Positions 8,182 through 16,498 of a DNA stretch of 64,000 nucleotides are shown in pieces. The notes under the pieces are model-generated. The model did no database searches. It worked only from the letters and a program-made list of their open reading frames with translations, and was not told where the DNA came from. Every line of letters starts with the position of its first letter. The stretch's first letter is position 1. This stretch comes from Maribacter aquimaris (lineage in GTDB: Bacteria > Bacteroidota > Bacteroidia > Flavobacteriales > Flavobacteriaceae), in NCBI RefSeq assembly GCF_014596745.1, contig NZ_JABTCF010000002.1, positions 62,001 through 126,000 on the forward strand, read 5' to 3'. The position numbers and the translations under genes were made by a program.

Positions 8182-11100
8182 TAATTGATTAAATAATTTA
8201 ATTCTAAAACTGTGGCGTTATACTCATTAAGGTTCTGTAGATAGGTGATTTGAATATTTTTGGCACTTTCCAATAGCTGTACATACTGTAAGAAATCTAT
8301 CTCTCCGTTTAGAAATGATTTTGATGCACTTGTAGTTAATTCTTCTGCTAGTTTGCCACCAGTGGTTTCATAATAATCAACGGCCTCTTGGAATTTCTTT
8401 AAATCGGATAGCAAGGCTTGATACTTTGATGCCAATTGTATTTTGTAATTTTCAGACTCATCGGCCATTATCATAGTCTCTGTTTTTGCCGCATTGATTT
8501 TTGCCTTGTTCGCCCCGAACCATAACGGAATCGAGACACCCGCCTGGAAACCATTGTATCGCTTCGCATTAACACCATTATTAGTGCCCTGAAAGACTGA
8601 CATATGTAAATCTGGAAGTAATCTTTGCCTTTCCAAAGAGAGAGAGGATCTACTCAGTTTTTGAGCGGAATCGTAATACAGTATTCCAGGATGATCACCA
8701 AAATTCGGTTGTTGTAATTCCAGTTTGGGTAAACTGTTCTCTTCTACGATAATCAACGAATCTGTCTGCATCCATTGATATAGCATCGTAGATGCTTTTG
8801 CCACGCCTGCTTTAGTTTGTGCAAGCAAAATGGATATTTCTTTTTGCTTGGCCTCTGCCGTAAGTTTTTCCAATAAATTGGTTTCCCCTACAGCATATCG
8901 CTTATCGGCAGCCTTGGAAAACTGACCATAGAGACTATCTAGAAATTTGTATTGTTCTACAAGACTGTTATTGTATACCACATTGTAATAGGCTTTATAA
9001 ACCTCTTTGGTCAAGGTTCTTTCATTTAATCGGTACTGTTGGTTTGATAACTCAACCTTATATTTTTCTACCTTACGTTGGGCACCATAAATCGTTGGGA
9101 ACTGTAAGGACTGGCTAATTCCGAAAACATCCAATGGAAGCCCGTTATCCGCAATATTATTTTCGTCGGAACTATAATAAACTTGGGTTTTATCCAAGTT
9201 AAAAGCACTTCCAACCAATTGTTCGGATTGCTGCACTCTTTTGGCAGAAGCTTTAAGTCCATAATTGTTCTCAATCGCAATTAGAACTGCTTGTTCTGCA
9301 TTGATAGTGCTCTGTTGGGCACTTCCGACAACCGGTAAGAATATTAAGGCTATGATACCAAGTACTTTTAAATTTATTTTTTTCTTGATCTTAGGATGAT
9401 GCCCCTTCCTATCGAACATTGCATATAGGATAGGTAGTACGATTAGGGTCAAAGCTGTTGCCGTAATCAGTCCACCCACAACAACTGTTGCCAAAGGTCT
9501 CTGTACCTCTGCCCCTGCTGAGGTCGAAATTGCCATAGGCAAAAAGCCCAAAGCTGCTGCTGCTGCTGTTAACAATACAGGGCGCAATCTGTTTTTAGTT
9601 CCCATTAAAATTCGCTTATTAATATTGCTGACACCGTGTGCTTTGAGCTCCTTAAATTCTTCGATCAACACAATACCGTTTAGCACGGCAATCCCAAAAA
9701 GGGCAATAAAGCCTACACCTGCCGAAATACTAAACGGTAAACCTCGTAAGTAAAGTAACATAACGCCACCAATGGCGGACAGAGGAATAGCACTATAGAT
9801 CATTAAGGCTTCCTTTACGGAATCGAAAGCAAAATAGAGTAAGACAAAAATCAGAACCAGTGCGATTGGAACTGCGATTTTCAATCTAGCCGTTGCGGTA
9901 CGTAGATTTTCAAATTGCCCTCCATAACTTATAGAATAGCCGGTCGGTAGTTTAATATCCCTTTCTATTATGCTCTGTACATCCTTAACCACCGATTCTA
10001 AATCGCGATTACGAACGTTTACACCTACTACGATGCGCCGTTTTGTATTATCACGTGAAATTTTAGCTGGTCCTTTGGTATAACTTATTTTAGCGAATTC
10101 GCTTAATGGTAATTTCATTCCATTGGGTAATGATACCGAGGCCGTTTCTATGTTTTCAATATCCCTTCGGTGGGCATCATCATAACGAATCACCATATCG
10201 AATTGCTTTTCACCTTCGAAAACAGTTCCTGCGGGCATACCTGCAAAACCCATGGTGACAACTTTATTCAAGTCTTCGATATTCAAGTTGTACTTAGCAA
10301 TTTTTTGTCTGTTATATTTAACGGTCATTTGAGGTAACCCAGCAGTTTTCTCAACGGAAATATCGGCAGCACCTTCGACGTTTTGGATTGCTTTTTCTAT
10401 TTCTAAGGCTTTATTATAGAGAACATCCAGATTCTCACCGAAAACCTTAATGGCCAAATCTGCACGTACTCCTGTAATCAATTCGTTGAATCTCATTTCG
10501 ATAGGTTGGGTAAACTCGAAATCGACACCGGCTATTTCGGATAGGGCATCCTTAAATTTATCGGCTAATTCGTCCTTGGTCTCTGCGGAAACCCATTCCC
10601 CTTTTGGCTTCAATTTGATGATGACATCACTTTCTTCCATTGACATTGGGTCTGTTGGAACTTCAGCAGCGCCTATTCGACTTACAACCTGCTCCACTTC
10701 GGGGAATTTCTTCAATATTTTTTCCATTCGAGTAGTAGCCTCAATGGTTTTACTTAATGATGTTCCCGTTTTCAATACAGGTTGAATTACAAAATCACCT
10801 TCGTCCAATGTAGGCACGAATTCGCCTCCCATTCTAGTGTATAGAAATGCAGTAATTGCCAACAAACCTATAGCCATACCCAATACCAATTTCTTTTTAC
10901 GCAATGCCCAAGAAATAGTGGGTTGGTATTTTTCTTCAAGAAATGCGATTAGTTTGGATGAAATCGTTCGTTTTTCGGTATTTGAAGGTTTGATAAACAA
11001 AGAAGCCATTACTGGAATGTATGTAAAACACAGTACCATGGCACCTGTGAGTGCAAAACTGAATACCAAAGCCATTGGGCGGAACATTTTACCTTCTACA

Positions 11101-12515
11101 TTTACCAAAGAAAGAATAGGAATGAATACGATGATAATGATCAACTGCCCAAAAACTGCAGAGTTCATCATTTTAGACGCACCTTGATATGTGATTTGAT
11201 CTATTAAGCCTTGCCTTTGGTTTTTTGGAAGAGCCAATAATTTAGTTCGTTGATTGGTGATTTTAAAGGCAATAAACTCAACAATGATCACTGCACCATC
11301 GATGATTATTCCAAAGTCTATCGCCCCTAAGCTCATCAAGTTGGCATCTACCCCAAAAATGTACATTAAGGAGAGGGCAAAAAGCAAGCTCATTGGAATA
11401 ACCGATGCTACCACTAAACCAGAGCGTAGGTTGCCCAAAAGTAGTACTACTACGAAAATCACGATTAAACATCCCAAAATCAGGTTTTCCGCAATAGTAG
11501 CTGTGGTTTTCGCAATAAGTTCGCTCCGCTCTAGAAAGGGATTAATAGAAATGCCTGGAGGTAATGATGATTGTATTTCAGCCACACGTTGTTTAACCGC
11601 TTCTATAACAGCATTAGAGTTGGCATCCTTCAGCATCATTACCTGTCCCAATACTTTTTCTCCCTCACCGTTTCCTGTAATTGCGCCAAAACGGTTGGCA
11701 TGACCAAAGCCTACTGTAGCAATATCCCTTACAAAGACGGGTATATTTCCTGTACTGGTTACTACAATGTCTTCAATATCCTGTACGGAACCCACAAGTC
11801 CTTCACCTCTTATAAAGTAGCTTTCATTAGCTTTTTCTATGTAACCGCCCCCGGCAACGCTATTGTTTTTTTCCAATGCACTGAACACATCAAAGATGGA
11901 TACGTTCATGGAGCGAAGTCGTTCAGGGTTAATAGCAACCTCATAGGTCTTTAAATAGCCTCCCCAAGTATTTACTTCTACCACGCCTGGAATGCCTGAA
12001 AGTTGACGTTTTACCAACCAATCCTGAATGGTACGCACATCAGATAAAGAATACTGTTCCTTATGTTTTGCATCAACATCTATTACATATTGATAAATTT
12101 CACCCAAGCCTGTGGAAACAGGACCCATAAATGGTTTGCCAAAACCCGCGGGGATTTTTTCTTCAGCACTTTTTATTTTTTCTGCGATTAGCTGACGGGG
12201 TAAATATGTACCTAAATTATCATCGAAGACGACTGTAACAACCGATAGACCAAACTTGGAAACGGAACGTATTTCTTTTACCCCCGGTAAGTTTGCCATT
12301 TCTAACTCTACAGGGTAAGTCAAAAACTTTTCTACATCTTCAGTAGCCAGATTTCTGGAGGTTGTGATGACCTGTACCTGGTTGTTGGTTACATCGGGTA
12401 CCGCACCTATAGGAATATTGGATAAGGAATATAAGCCAAAGCCAATAATACCCGCAGTAAACAAGAGAACTATGAGTTTGTGGTGTATACTGTATTGGAT
12501 AATACGTTCTAACAT
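8181..12515 (-). CDS. czcA: CzcA-type heavy-metal RND pump fused to a TolC-like outer-membrane factor
   Basis: Residues 1-1045 form a complete 12-helix HME-RND proton antiporter. Its TM4 signature, DFGIIIDGAVIIVE (residues 400-413), is of the divalent-cation (Zn/Co/Cd) class rather than the Cu/Ag class. Residues 1048-1066 form a hydrophobic segment ending GSA-Q that looks like a signal peptide with a cleavage site. Residues 1067-1444 (378 aa) are a TolC/CusC-type outer-membrane factor (EQAVLIAIENNYGL, AYYNVVYNN, AGVSIPLWFG). The frame is continuous. The first gene of the operon, it is preceded by a four-repeat operator and a -7 box. Such fusions occur elsewhere in Bacteroidota; processing into two proteins is inferred. 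Confidence 0.93.
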   Translation of the reverse strand: MLERIIQYSIHHKLIVLLFTAGIIGFGLYSLSNIPIGAVPDVTNNQVQVITTSRNLATEDVEKFLTYPVELEMANLPGVKEIRSVSKFGLSVVTVVFDDNLGTYLPRQLIAEKIKSAEEKIPAGFGKPFMGPVSTGLGEIYQYVIDVDAKHKEQYSLSDVRTIQDWLVKRQLSGIPGVVEVNTWGGYLKTYEVAINPERLRSMNVSIFDVFSALEKNNSVAGGGYIEKANESYFIRGEGLVGSVQDIEDIVVTSTGNIPVFVRDIATVGFGHANRFGAITGNGEGEKVLGQVMMLKDANSNAVIEAVKQRVAEIQSSLPPGISINPFLERSELIAKTTATIAENLILGCLIVIFVVVLLLGNLRSGLVVASVIPMSLLFALSLMYIFGVDANLMSLGAIDFGIIIDGAVIIVEFIAFKITNQRTKLLALPKNQRQGLIDQITYQGASKMMNSAVFGQLIIIIVFIPILSLVNVEGKMFRPMALVFSFALTGAMVLCFTYIPVMASLFIKPSNTEKRTISSKLIAFLEEKYQPTISWALRKKKLVLGMAIGLLAITAFLYTRMGGEFVPTLDEGDFVIQPVLKTGTSLSKTIEATTRMEKILKKFPEVEQVVSRIGAAEVPTDPMSMEESDVIIKLKPKGEWVSAETKDELADKFKDALSEIAGVDFEFTQPIEMRFNELITGVRADLAIKVFGENLDVLYNKALEIEKAIQNVEGAADISVEKTAGLPQMTVKYNRQKIAKYNLNIEDLNKVVTMGFAGMPAGTVFEGEKQFDMVIRYDDAHRRDIENIETASVSLPNGMKLPLSEFAKISYTKGPAKISRDNTKRRIVVGVNVRNRDLESVVKDVQSIIERDIKLPTGYSISYGGQFENLRTATARLKIAVPIALVLIFVLLYFAFDSVKEALMIYSAIPLSAIGGVMLLYLRGLPFSISAGVGFIALFGIAVLNGIVLIEEFKELKAHGVSNINKRILMGTKNRLRPVLLTAAAAALGFLPMAISTSAGAEVQRPLATVVVGGLITATALTLIVLPILYAMFDRKGHHPKIKKKINLKVLGIIALIFLPVVGSAQQSTINAEQAVLIAIENNYGLKASAKRVQQSEQLVGSAFNLDKTQVYYSSDENNIADNGLPLDVFGISQSLQFPTIYGAQRKVEKYKVELSNQQYRLNERTLTKEVYKAYYNVVYNNSLVEQYKFLDSLYGQFSKAADKRYAVGETNLLEKLTAEAKQKEISILLAQTKAGVAKASTMLYQWMQTDSLIIVEENSLPKLELQQPNFGDHPGILYYDSAQKLSRSSLSLERQRLLPDLHMSVFQGTNNGVNAKRYNGFQAGVSIPLWFGANKAKINAAKTETMIMADESENYKIQLASKYQALLSDLKKFQEAVDYYETTGGKLAEELTTSASKSFLNGEIDFLQYVQLLESAKNIQITYLQNLNEYNATVLELNYLIN

Positions 12516-12541
12516 TTTTACTGGATTATTAATTTATATCC

Positions 12542-12598
12542 CAAATGTATTTGGTGTACCTAAGAGCCATCTAAATGGTTTCTTAAGATTGGCTTAAG
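12542..12598 (-). promoter_or_regulatory. promoter and four-repeat operator of the efflux operon
   Basis: Read on the plus strand, hexamers CTAAGA (12560), CTAAAT (12571), CTTAAG (12582) and CTTAAG (12593) begin exactly 11 bp apart. After a 10-bp gap lies the -7 box CAAATGTA (12542-12549; TACATTTG on the coding strand). No -33 TTG is present at the usual distance, as expected for an activator-dependent promoter. The same layout occurs at 13977-14033 and 16072-16128. The 11-bp period is that of OmpR-family DNA sites, so the regulator encoded at 15399-16067 is the natural candidate. Confidence 0.7.
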
Positions 12599-12633
12599 AA
12601 TGGTTTTCCTTCGGTAAATGATAAAAAACAAAA

Positions 12634-12654
12634 GCCCTGAAAATTATTCAGGGC
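12634..12654 (-). terminator. terminator of the DUF2231-rubrerythrin unit
   Basis: The stem GCCCTGAA (12634-12641) / TTCAGGGC (12647-12654) has a 5-base loop and is followed on the minus strand by a T-rich tail. It lies 43 bp past the rubrerythrin stop codon and insulates the efflux operon promoter from that unit. Confidence 0.75.
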
Positions 12655-12697
12655 CTTTGCCAATCGCTATTAAAAACTAACCATCAATCAAAAGTCT

Positions 12698-13405
12698 TTA
12701 TAGGGCGTCTATTTTAATAAATAATTTTGCATCGGTCATGGAAATTTCACAGCGCGATGGTGCTGTGGTCGCATAGGTGTTCCCACAAGTTGGACATAGA
12801 TAATACACGGAAGGCAATGATTTTACATTTCCTTCTTCCAAAACTTTTAAAGCATTTATGTAAAAATCCCTGTGCTTTTGTTCTACTTTGTATGCATATG
12901 TCAAACTTATTTGTGCCATATAATTACCTGCTGCATTGGCATCCTTGATGAAGTTTGGGTACATTGTATTAAACTCATAGCTTTCGCCTTCAATGGCATT
13001 CTTTAAATTCTCCTTGGTTGTTCCCACACTAAATTCTGGAGTAACGGTTGGTATTTGCTCCCCCATTCTTTGAATAACGACCTTATGATTATTGGCGTGT
13101 ATCAATTCCGCCCCGGATGCAGCCTTGAAAAGCAGCGCTATTTCCGGGTAGCCTTCTTCAGCCGCTTTTTTACTGAAAGCGGCATATTTAGCATGTGCGG
13201 TCGTTTCACCTTTAAACGCATCTTTCATATTTTGAATGGTTGATTTTTGAGGGTCCTCTTTTTCTTTAACTACTGCCATGGCTGTTTCAGCCACTTCTTT
13301 TGAAGGTTTGATTTCAATTTTGTCTACTGTATTATTCTTACAAGATTGAAAAAGCATACTTGAGAATACCATTCCAATTGCCAATACCGCTACTGATTTT
13401 TTCAT
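12698..13405 (-). CDS. lipoprotein rubrerythrin-family protein with altered rubredoxin site
   Basis: The start at 13405 (MKKSVAVLAIG) gives 235 residues with a lipoprotein signal (LFQSC, Cys22); an upstream in-frame ATG at 13444 would bury the signal. The ferritin-like four-helix domain shows the di-iron ligand patterns GETTAHAKY, GAELIHANNH, EGESYEF and VEQKHRDF. The C-terminal rubredoxin-like knuckle has CPTCG but then CEIS, so one of four iron-binding Cys is Ser. Rubrerythrins reduce peroxide. This one should sit in the periplasm on a membrane anchor, downstream of a DUF2231 membrane protein that might feed it electrons (inference). Confidence 0.85.
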   Translation of the reverse strand: MKKSVAVLAIGMVFSSMLFQSCKNNTVDKIEIKPSKEVAETAMAVVKEKEDPQKSTIQNMKDAFKGETTAHAKYAAFSKKAAEEGYPEIALLFKAASGAELIHANNHKVVIQRMGEQIPTVTPEFSVGTTKENLKNAIEGESYEFNTMYPNFIKDANAAGNYMAQISLTYAYKVEQKHRDFYINALKVLEEGNVKSLPSVYYLCPTCGNTYATTAPSRCEISMTDAKLFIKIDAL

Positions 13406-13483
13406 TTTATTTATTTTTAAATATTTGAGTAAGTGTATGTCCACATTTCCGTGGGTTTTCTATATTTTTTATAAGATTCGATT

Positions 13484-13951
13484 TTAGTTGGTTGATTGAT
13501 TTCCAAAATCGGGAAGAGCCAATTCTATACCTGCCCCGTGTTGAAAAACCAATTGCCCACCTAAATATCCTGTTCGTGCCACCGACCCAACTAAGGCAGT
13601 AAATAGGATGATCCCTACCCATTTAGACCACGTTCTTTCAAATTTGAAATAGTACAATGACACGCGAAATAATGCCGTTATAATAGCAAGCCATAACGTT
13701 ATGGTAGCAGCTTCCTCGTGTAGTTCCATGGGTTTTTGTAGAATGCCATCTGTCATTCCGTCCCCAGCATAACTTCCGCTTATATAAGCTACTATGGCCC
13801 CTAAAGCACCTAATAGCAAAAGATAAAATGAGGTATCTTTGAAAAATTGTTTTTTACTGATAAGAGCTATGATTTCTGAGAAAAATCCAACTAGGATCAA
13901 AGCAATCGGAAAGTGGATAACCATTGCGTGAATGTGTGGTGATGTTAACAT
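13484..13951 (-). CDS. DUF2231 membrane protein
   Basis: The 155-residue protein has four membrane helices. The family's N-terminal His pattern is IHAMVIHFPIALILVGF, and a central HEEAA follows. It is 78 bp upstream of the rubrerythrin gene on the same strand, has its own operator and -7 promoter, and resembles the 162-residue protein at 6493-6981. DUF2231 proteins are often found beside metal or redox genes; their activity is not known to me. A role in passing electrons to rubrerythrin or in metal handling is a hypothesis from position only. Confidence 0.85.
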   Translation of the reverse strand: MLTSPHIHAMVIHFPIALILVGFFSEIIALISKKQFFKDTSFYLLLLGALGAIVAYISGSYAGDGMTDGILQKPMELHEEAATITLWLAIITALFRVSLYYFKFERTWSKWVGIILFTALVGSVARTGYLGGQLVFQHGAGIELALPDFGNQSTN

Positions 13952-13976
13952 TTTAATGTGATTTTTAATTACACAT

Positions 13977-14033
13977 CAAATGTATAGGCACCAACTTAAG
14001 ACTGAATTAAGTAAAACTTAAGTTTGGCTTAAA
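13977..14033 (-). promoter_or_regulatory. promoter and four-repeat operator of the DUF2231-rubrerythrin unit
   Basis: On the plus strand CTTAAG (13995), ATTAAG (14006), CTTAAG (14017) and CTTAAA (14028) begin exactly 11 bp apart, followed after 10 bp by the -7 box CAAATGTA (13977-13984). The geometry equals that at 12542-12598 and 16072-16128. The distal repeat overlaps the last codon region of the sensor kinase gene, which ends at 14029. Confidence 0.72.
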
Positions 14034-15402
14034 ATGAGATGGTGAACGTTGTGCCTATACCAAATTCACTATCTACATAAATTTTGGCGTTTATGGCATC
14101 GGCGGCCTTTTTGGCTATGGATAGACCTAAACCGTTTCCCGGGATGTTTTTATGGTTTAGAGCATCGGATCTAAAAAAGCGTTTGAACACATTATTTAGA
14201 TCCTCTTTTTTAATACCGATACCTTCATCTTGGATTTTACAAATTATTTTTGAATCCATACGTGCGATTTCGATATGTATTGTGGAACCCTCCTTAGCAT
14301 ATTTTATGGCATTACCGATAATATTTTCCATGATCAATGTGGTGTAATATTGAGGTGCCATTTCTTCCAATAGAACCCCTTTCTGGAAAGCTATTGTAAG
14401 TTTCTTTTGTAAGATAGGAGTCTTGTTCCTAGAGAGAATTTCGTCTATTATGTTAGGTAAAGGGACCAAAGAACGGTCAACTGTTCTTGAATTGACATCT
14501 AACCTGGCAAGCAGTAAAAGTTGTTCAATCGTGGCGGTCATCCGGTCTATTTCCGTAAGACTAAATTTGATTTTATCCTCATATTCCGATTGCTCTCTGG
14601 GCTTTCGAATCAATACCTCAAGCGTACCTTTTAATGTTGATAAAGGTGTTCGTAATTCGTGGGAAGCATCAGAGGTAAATTGCCGCTTTCTTTCGATAGT
14701 ATTTTCAATACGCTGTAATAGCTCGTTAATGCTAAACGACAAATCGTAGAGCTCATCTTTGTTATGTGGAAGAATAACCCTTTCATTCAAACTATTCTGA
14801 GTAATTCTTTTTGTTGTTTCGGTTATTACCTTTACAGGTATAATCCCCCGCCCTGCCAAGTATCTAGACATGAAATATAGTCCCGCTAAAAGAAATAAAT
14901 AAGAAATAACCAAAACATTTCTTAGATTAAGCAATACCATTTTTGAGGATTCCAACGACATGGCCGCTAGAATAAAGCCTTTGATCTTTCCATTCTGCTC
15001 GATAGGGATTTGAACTTGTCGGATAGCCCTATTGTTGAGGGTTTCGTTAAAGTGACCGCCAAATTTTTGCTCAGGATTGTAAGCGAGGACGTGATTTTTC
15101 AGGTTGGGGGAATTATCCATAAATTTCCCGTTTTTATCCAATATTTGGATAAAAACAGGGTTTATTTGTACTTCTAGGTGCTCCCTTTCTTCCCACTCCT
15201 TTTTGTTCTTTATCTTAATACTATCCCCGACAATCCTTATTTCGTCGGTATGTTTTTCAGCCTCGAAAGATAGGTCATTGTCAAGATTTTGGTATACCGT
15301 TCCCTGCACTACAAAATAAACAACTGTAAAAGCCACGGCCATGGTCACGGCGGTGGCAATCATATAATGTAATGCTATTCTGTTTTTAAAACTTAATCTC
15401 AT
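14029..15402 (-). CDS. sensor histidine kinase, CusS/CzcS-like
   Basis: The 457-residue kinase has two membrane helices (about residues 12-33 and 160-180) around a 125-residue periplasmic sensor. A HAMP linker follows, then the phospho-acceptor helix DASHELRTPLS (His248) and the ATPase blocks N (ENIIGNAIKYA), G1 (DEGIGI), F and G2 (GNGLGLSIAKK). It should sense periplasmic metal or envelope state and phosphorylate the response regulator whose gene it overlaps by four bases. The gene lies beside a CzcA-type pump, which supports a divalent-metal signal, although the sensor domain itself shows no obvious metal motif. Confidence 0.92.
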   Translation of the reverse strand: MRLSFKNRIALHYMIATAVTMAVAFTVVYFVVQGTVYQNLDNDLSFEAEKHTDEIRIVGDSIKIKNKKEWEEREHLEVQINPVFIQILDKNGKFMDNSPNLKNHVLAYNPEQKFGGHFNETLNNRAIRQVQIPIEQNGKIKGFILAAMSLESSKMVLLNLRNVLVISYLFLLAGLYFMSRYLAGRGIIPVKVITETTKRITQNSLNERVILPHNKDELYDLSFSINELLQRIENTIERKRQFTSDASHELRTPLSTLKGTLEVLIRKPREQSEYEDKIKFSLTEIDRMTATIEQLLLLARLDVNSRTVDRSLVPLPNIIDEILSRNKTPILQKKLTIAFQKGVLLEEMAPQYYTTLIMENIIGNAIKYAKEGSTIHIEIARMDSKIICKIQDEGIGIKKEDLNNVFKRFFRSDALNHKNIPGNGLGLSIAKKAADAINAKIYVDSEFGIGTTFTISF

Positions 15403-16067
15403 ATTTCTTTAGCTACATAGCCTACCCCACGAACGGTTTGAATATAGTTTTCATCTTCACTTAACTTTAATTTTTTACGAAGTGCATTAATATATACGTC
15501 AATCACTCCAGTATTGTATTCGAAATGGATATCCCAAACACTTTCAATGATTCGGGTTCTTCGGCAAACTATACCCTTGTTCCGTATTAGATATTCCAAC
15601 AAGGCAAATTCTTTTTGGGTAAGACTAATTTCTTCTTCAGATTTAAAGACTTGATGGGTTGCAGTGTTCAAGGTAATGTTTCCAAGTTTAAAAATGGAAT
15701 GTTCCCCGGATTTGGGTCTTAGTTGGACTTTTATCCGTTCCAAAAGTTCTTCAAAATGAAAAGGCTTTTTGATATAATCGTTAGCACCGGATTGAAGTCC
15801 GAAAATGGTTTCATCAACGGTATCTTTTGCTGTTAAAAATATAACTGGCGTTTCTTTATACTCCTTTCTGAATAGACGACAGATTTCAATACCACTGACA
15901 CCAGGTAACATCCAATCCAATAGCAACAAATCATATTCCCCGGAAAGAGCCAGTTGAAGACCTTTATTGCCTTCATCGGCAATATCCACAGCATATGATT
16001 CTTCTTCCAATCCTTGTTTTAGGAAGTTGAATATACCTGGCTCATCTTCTACGATTAATATTCTCAT
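15399..16067 (-). CDS. OmpR-family response regulator, CusR/CzcR-like
   Basis: The 222-residue protein has a receiver domain (Asp51 in LLLLDWMLPG, Lys in DYIKKPF) and a winged-helix DNA-binding domain (SLTQKEFALLEYLI, YINALRKKL, IQTVRGVGYVA). It is first in a two-gene operon with the kinase. Its own promoter (16072-16128) carries the repeat array also found before the pump operon and the DUF2231-rubrerythrin unit, so autoregulation is likely. Its ATG is only four bases after the -7 box, suggesting a leaderless or nearly leaderless transcript. Confidence 0.93.
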   Translation of the reverse strand: MRILIVEDEPGIFNFLKQGLEEESYAVDIADEGNKGLQLALSGEYDLLLLDWMLPGVSGIEICRLFRKEYKETPVIFLTAKDTVDETIFGLQSGANDYIKKPFHFEELLERIKVQLRPKSGEHSIFKLGNITLNTATHQVFKSEEEISLTQKEFALLEYLIRNKGIVCRRTRIIESVWDIHFEYNTGVIDVYINALRKKLKLSEDENYIQTVRGVGYVAKEI

Positions 16068-16071
16068 ACTA

Positions 16072-16128
16072 CAAAAGTTACGTATTTAAATTAAAGCGAC
16101 ATTAGACTTTTCTTAAGATTTGCTTAAA
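16072..16128 (-). promoter_or_regulatory. promoter and four-repeat operator of the two-component operon
   Basis: On the plus strand ATTAAA (16090), ATTAGA (16101), CTTAAG (16112) and CTTAAA (16123) begin 11 bp apart. After 10 bp comes CAAAAGTT (16072-16079), a one-mismatch form of the -7 box (AACTTTTG on the coding strand). The two weaker hexamers are promoter-proximal, so this is the most degenerate of the three sites. Confidence 0.62.
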
Positions 16129-16498
16129 AAGGTTTTGCAATAATATATGGGTGTTAAAAATGAATCGACTTGGTGTAAACTGAAGGTATTACAATTAACT
16201 GGGGAGAAATTCACTTGTTAATTAAAACAAAGAAGTTTCAGATCTAAATTATAAGATATATTGCTACCGAATAATGTCGTTTTGTAACCTTACACTTTTT
16301 GAAGCATTCCCAAAAACTAGGACTTTATAAAATTAGAATTTCGTAATTCATCCCTTATTTGAACATATATAAAGATAAGAATTTCAGATGATGGACTAAA
16401 TACAAACTCGGTAAGGCTACAAAGGATAAGATAAAATTACCAGGTCTGAAAATGGGGAATTCAATCGTTAGATGCCATTTTATATTATGTAAACCATA
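16129..16498. other. gene-free AT-rich stretch between two operons
   Basis: This holds the 3' flank of the beta-barrel gene and the far upstream side of the regulator promoter. I see no open frame above about 20 codons with coding character, no RNA gene and no clear terminator. Confidence 0.5.

Noticed and set aside
8181-12515. Copper/silver specificity for the RND pump, as its family name CusA/CzcA might suggest
   Set aside because: The TM4 signature DFGIIIDGAV is that of divalent-cation pumps, not the Cu/Ag class.
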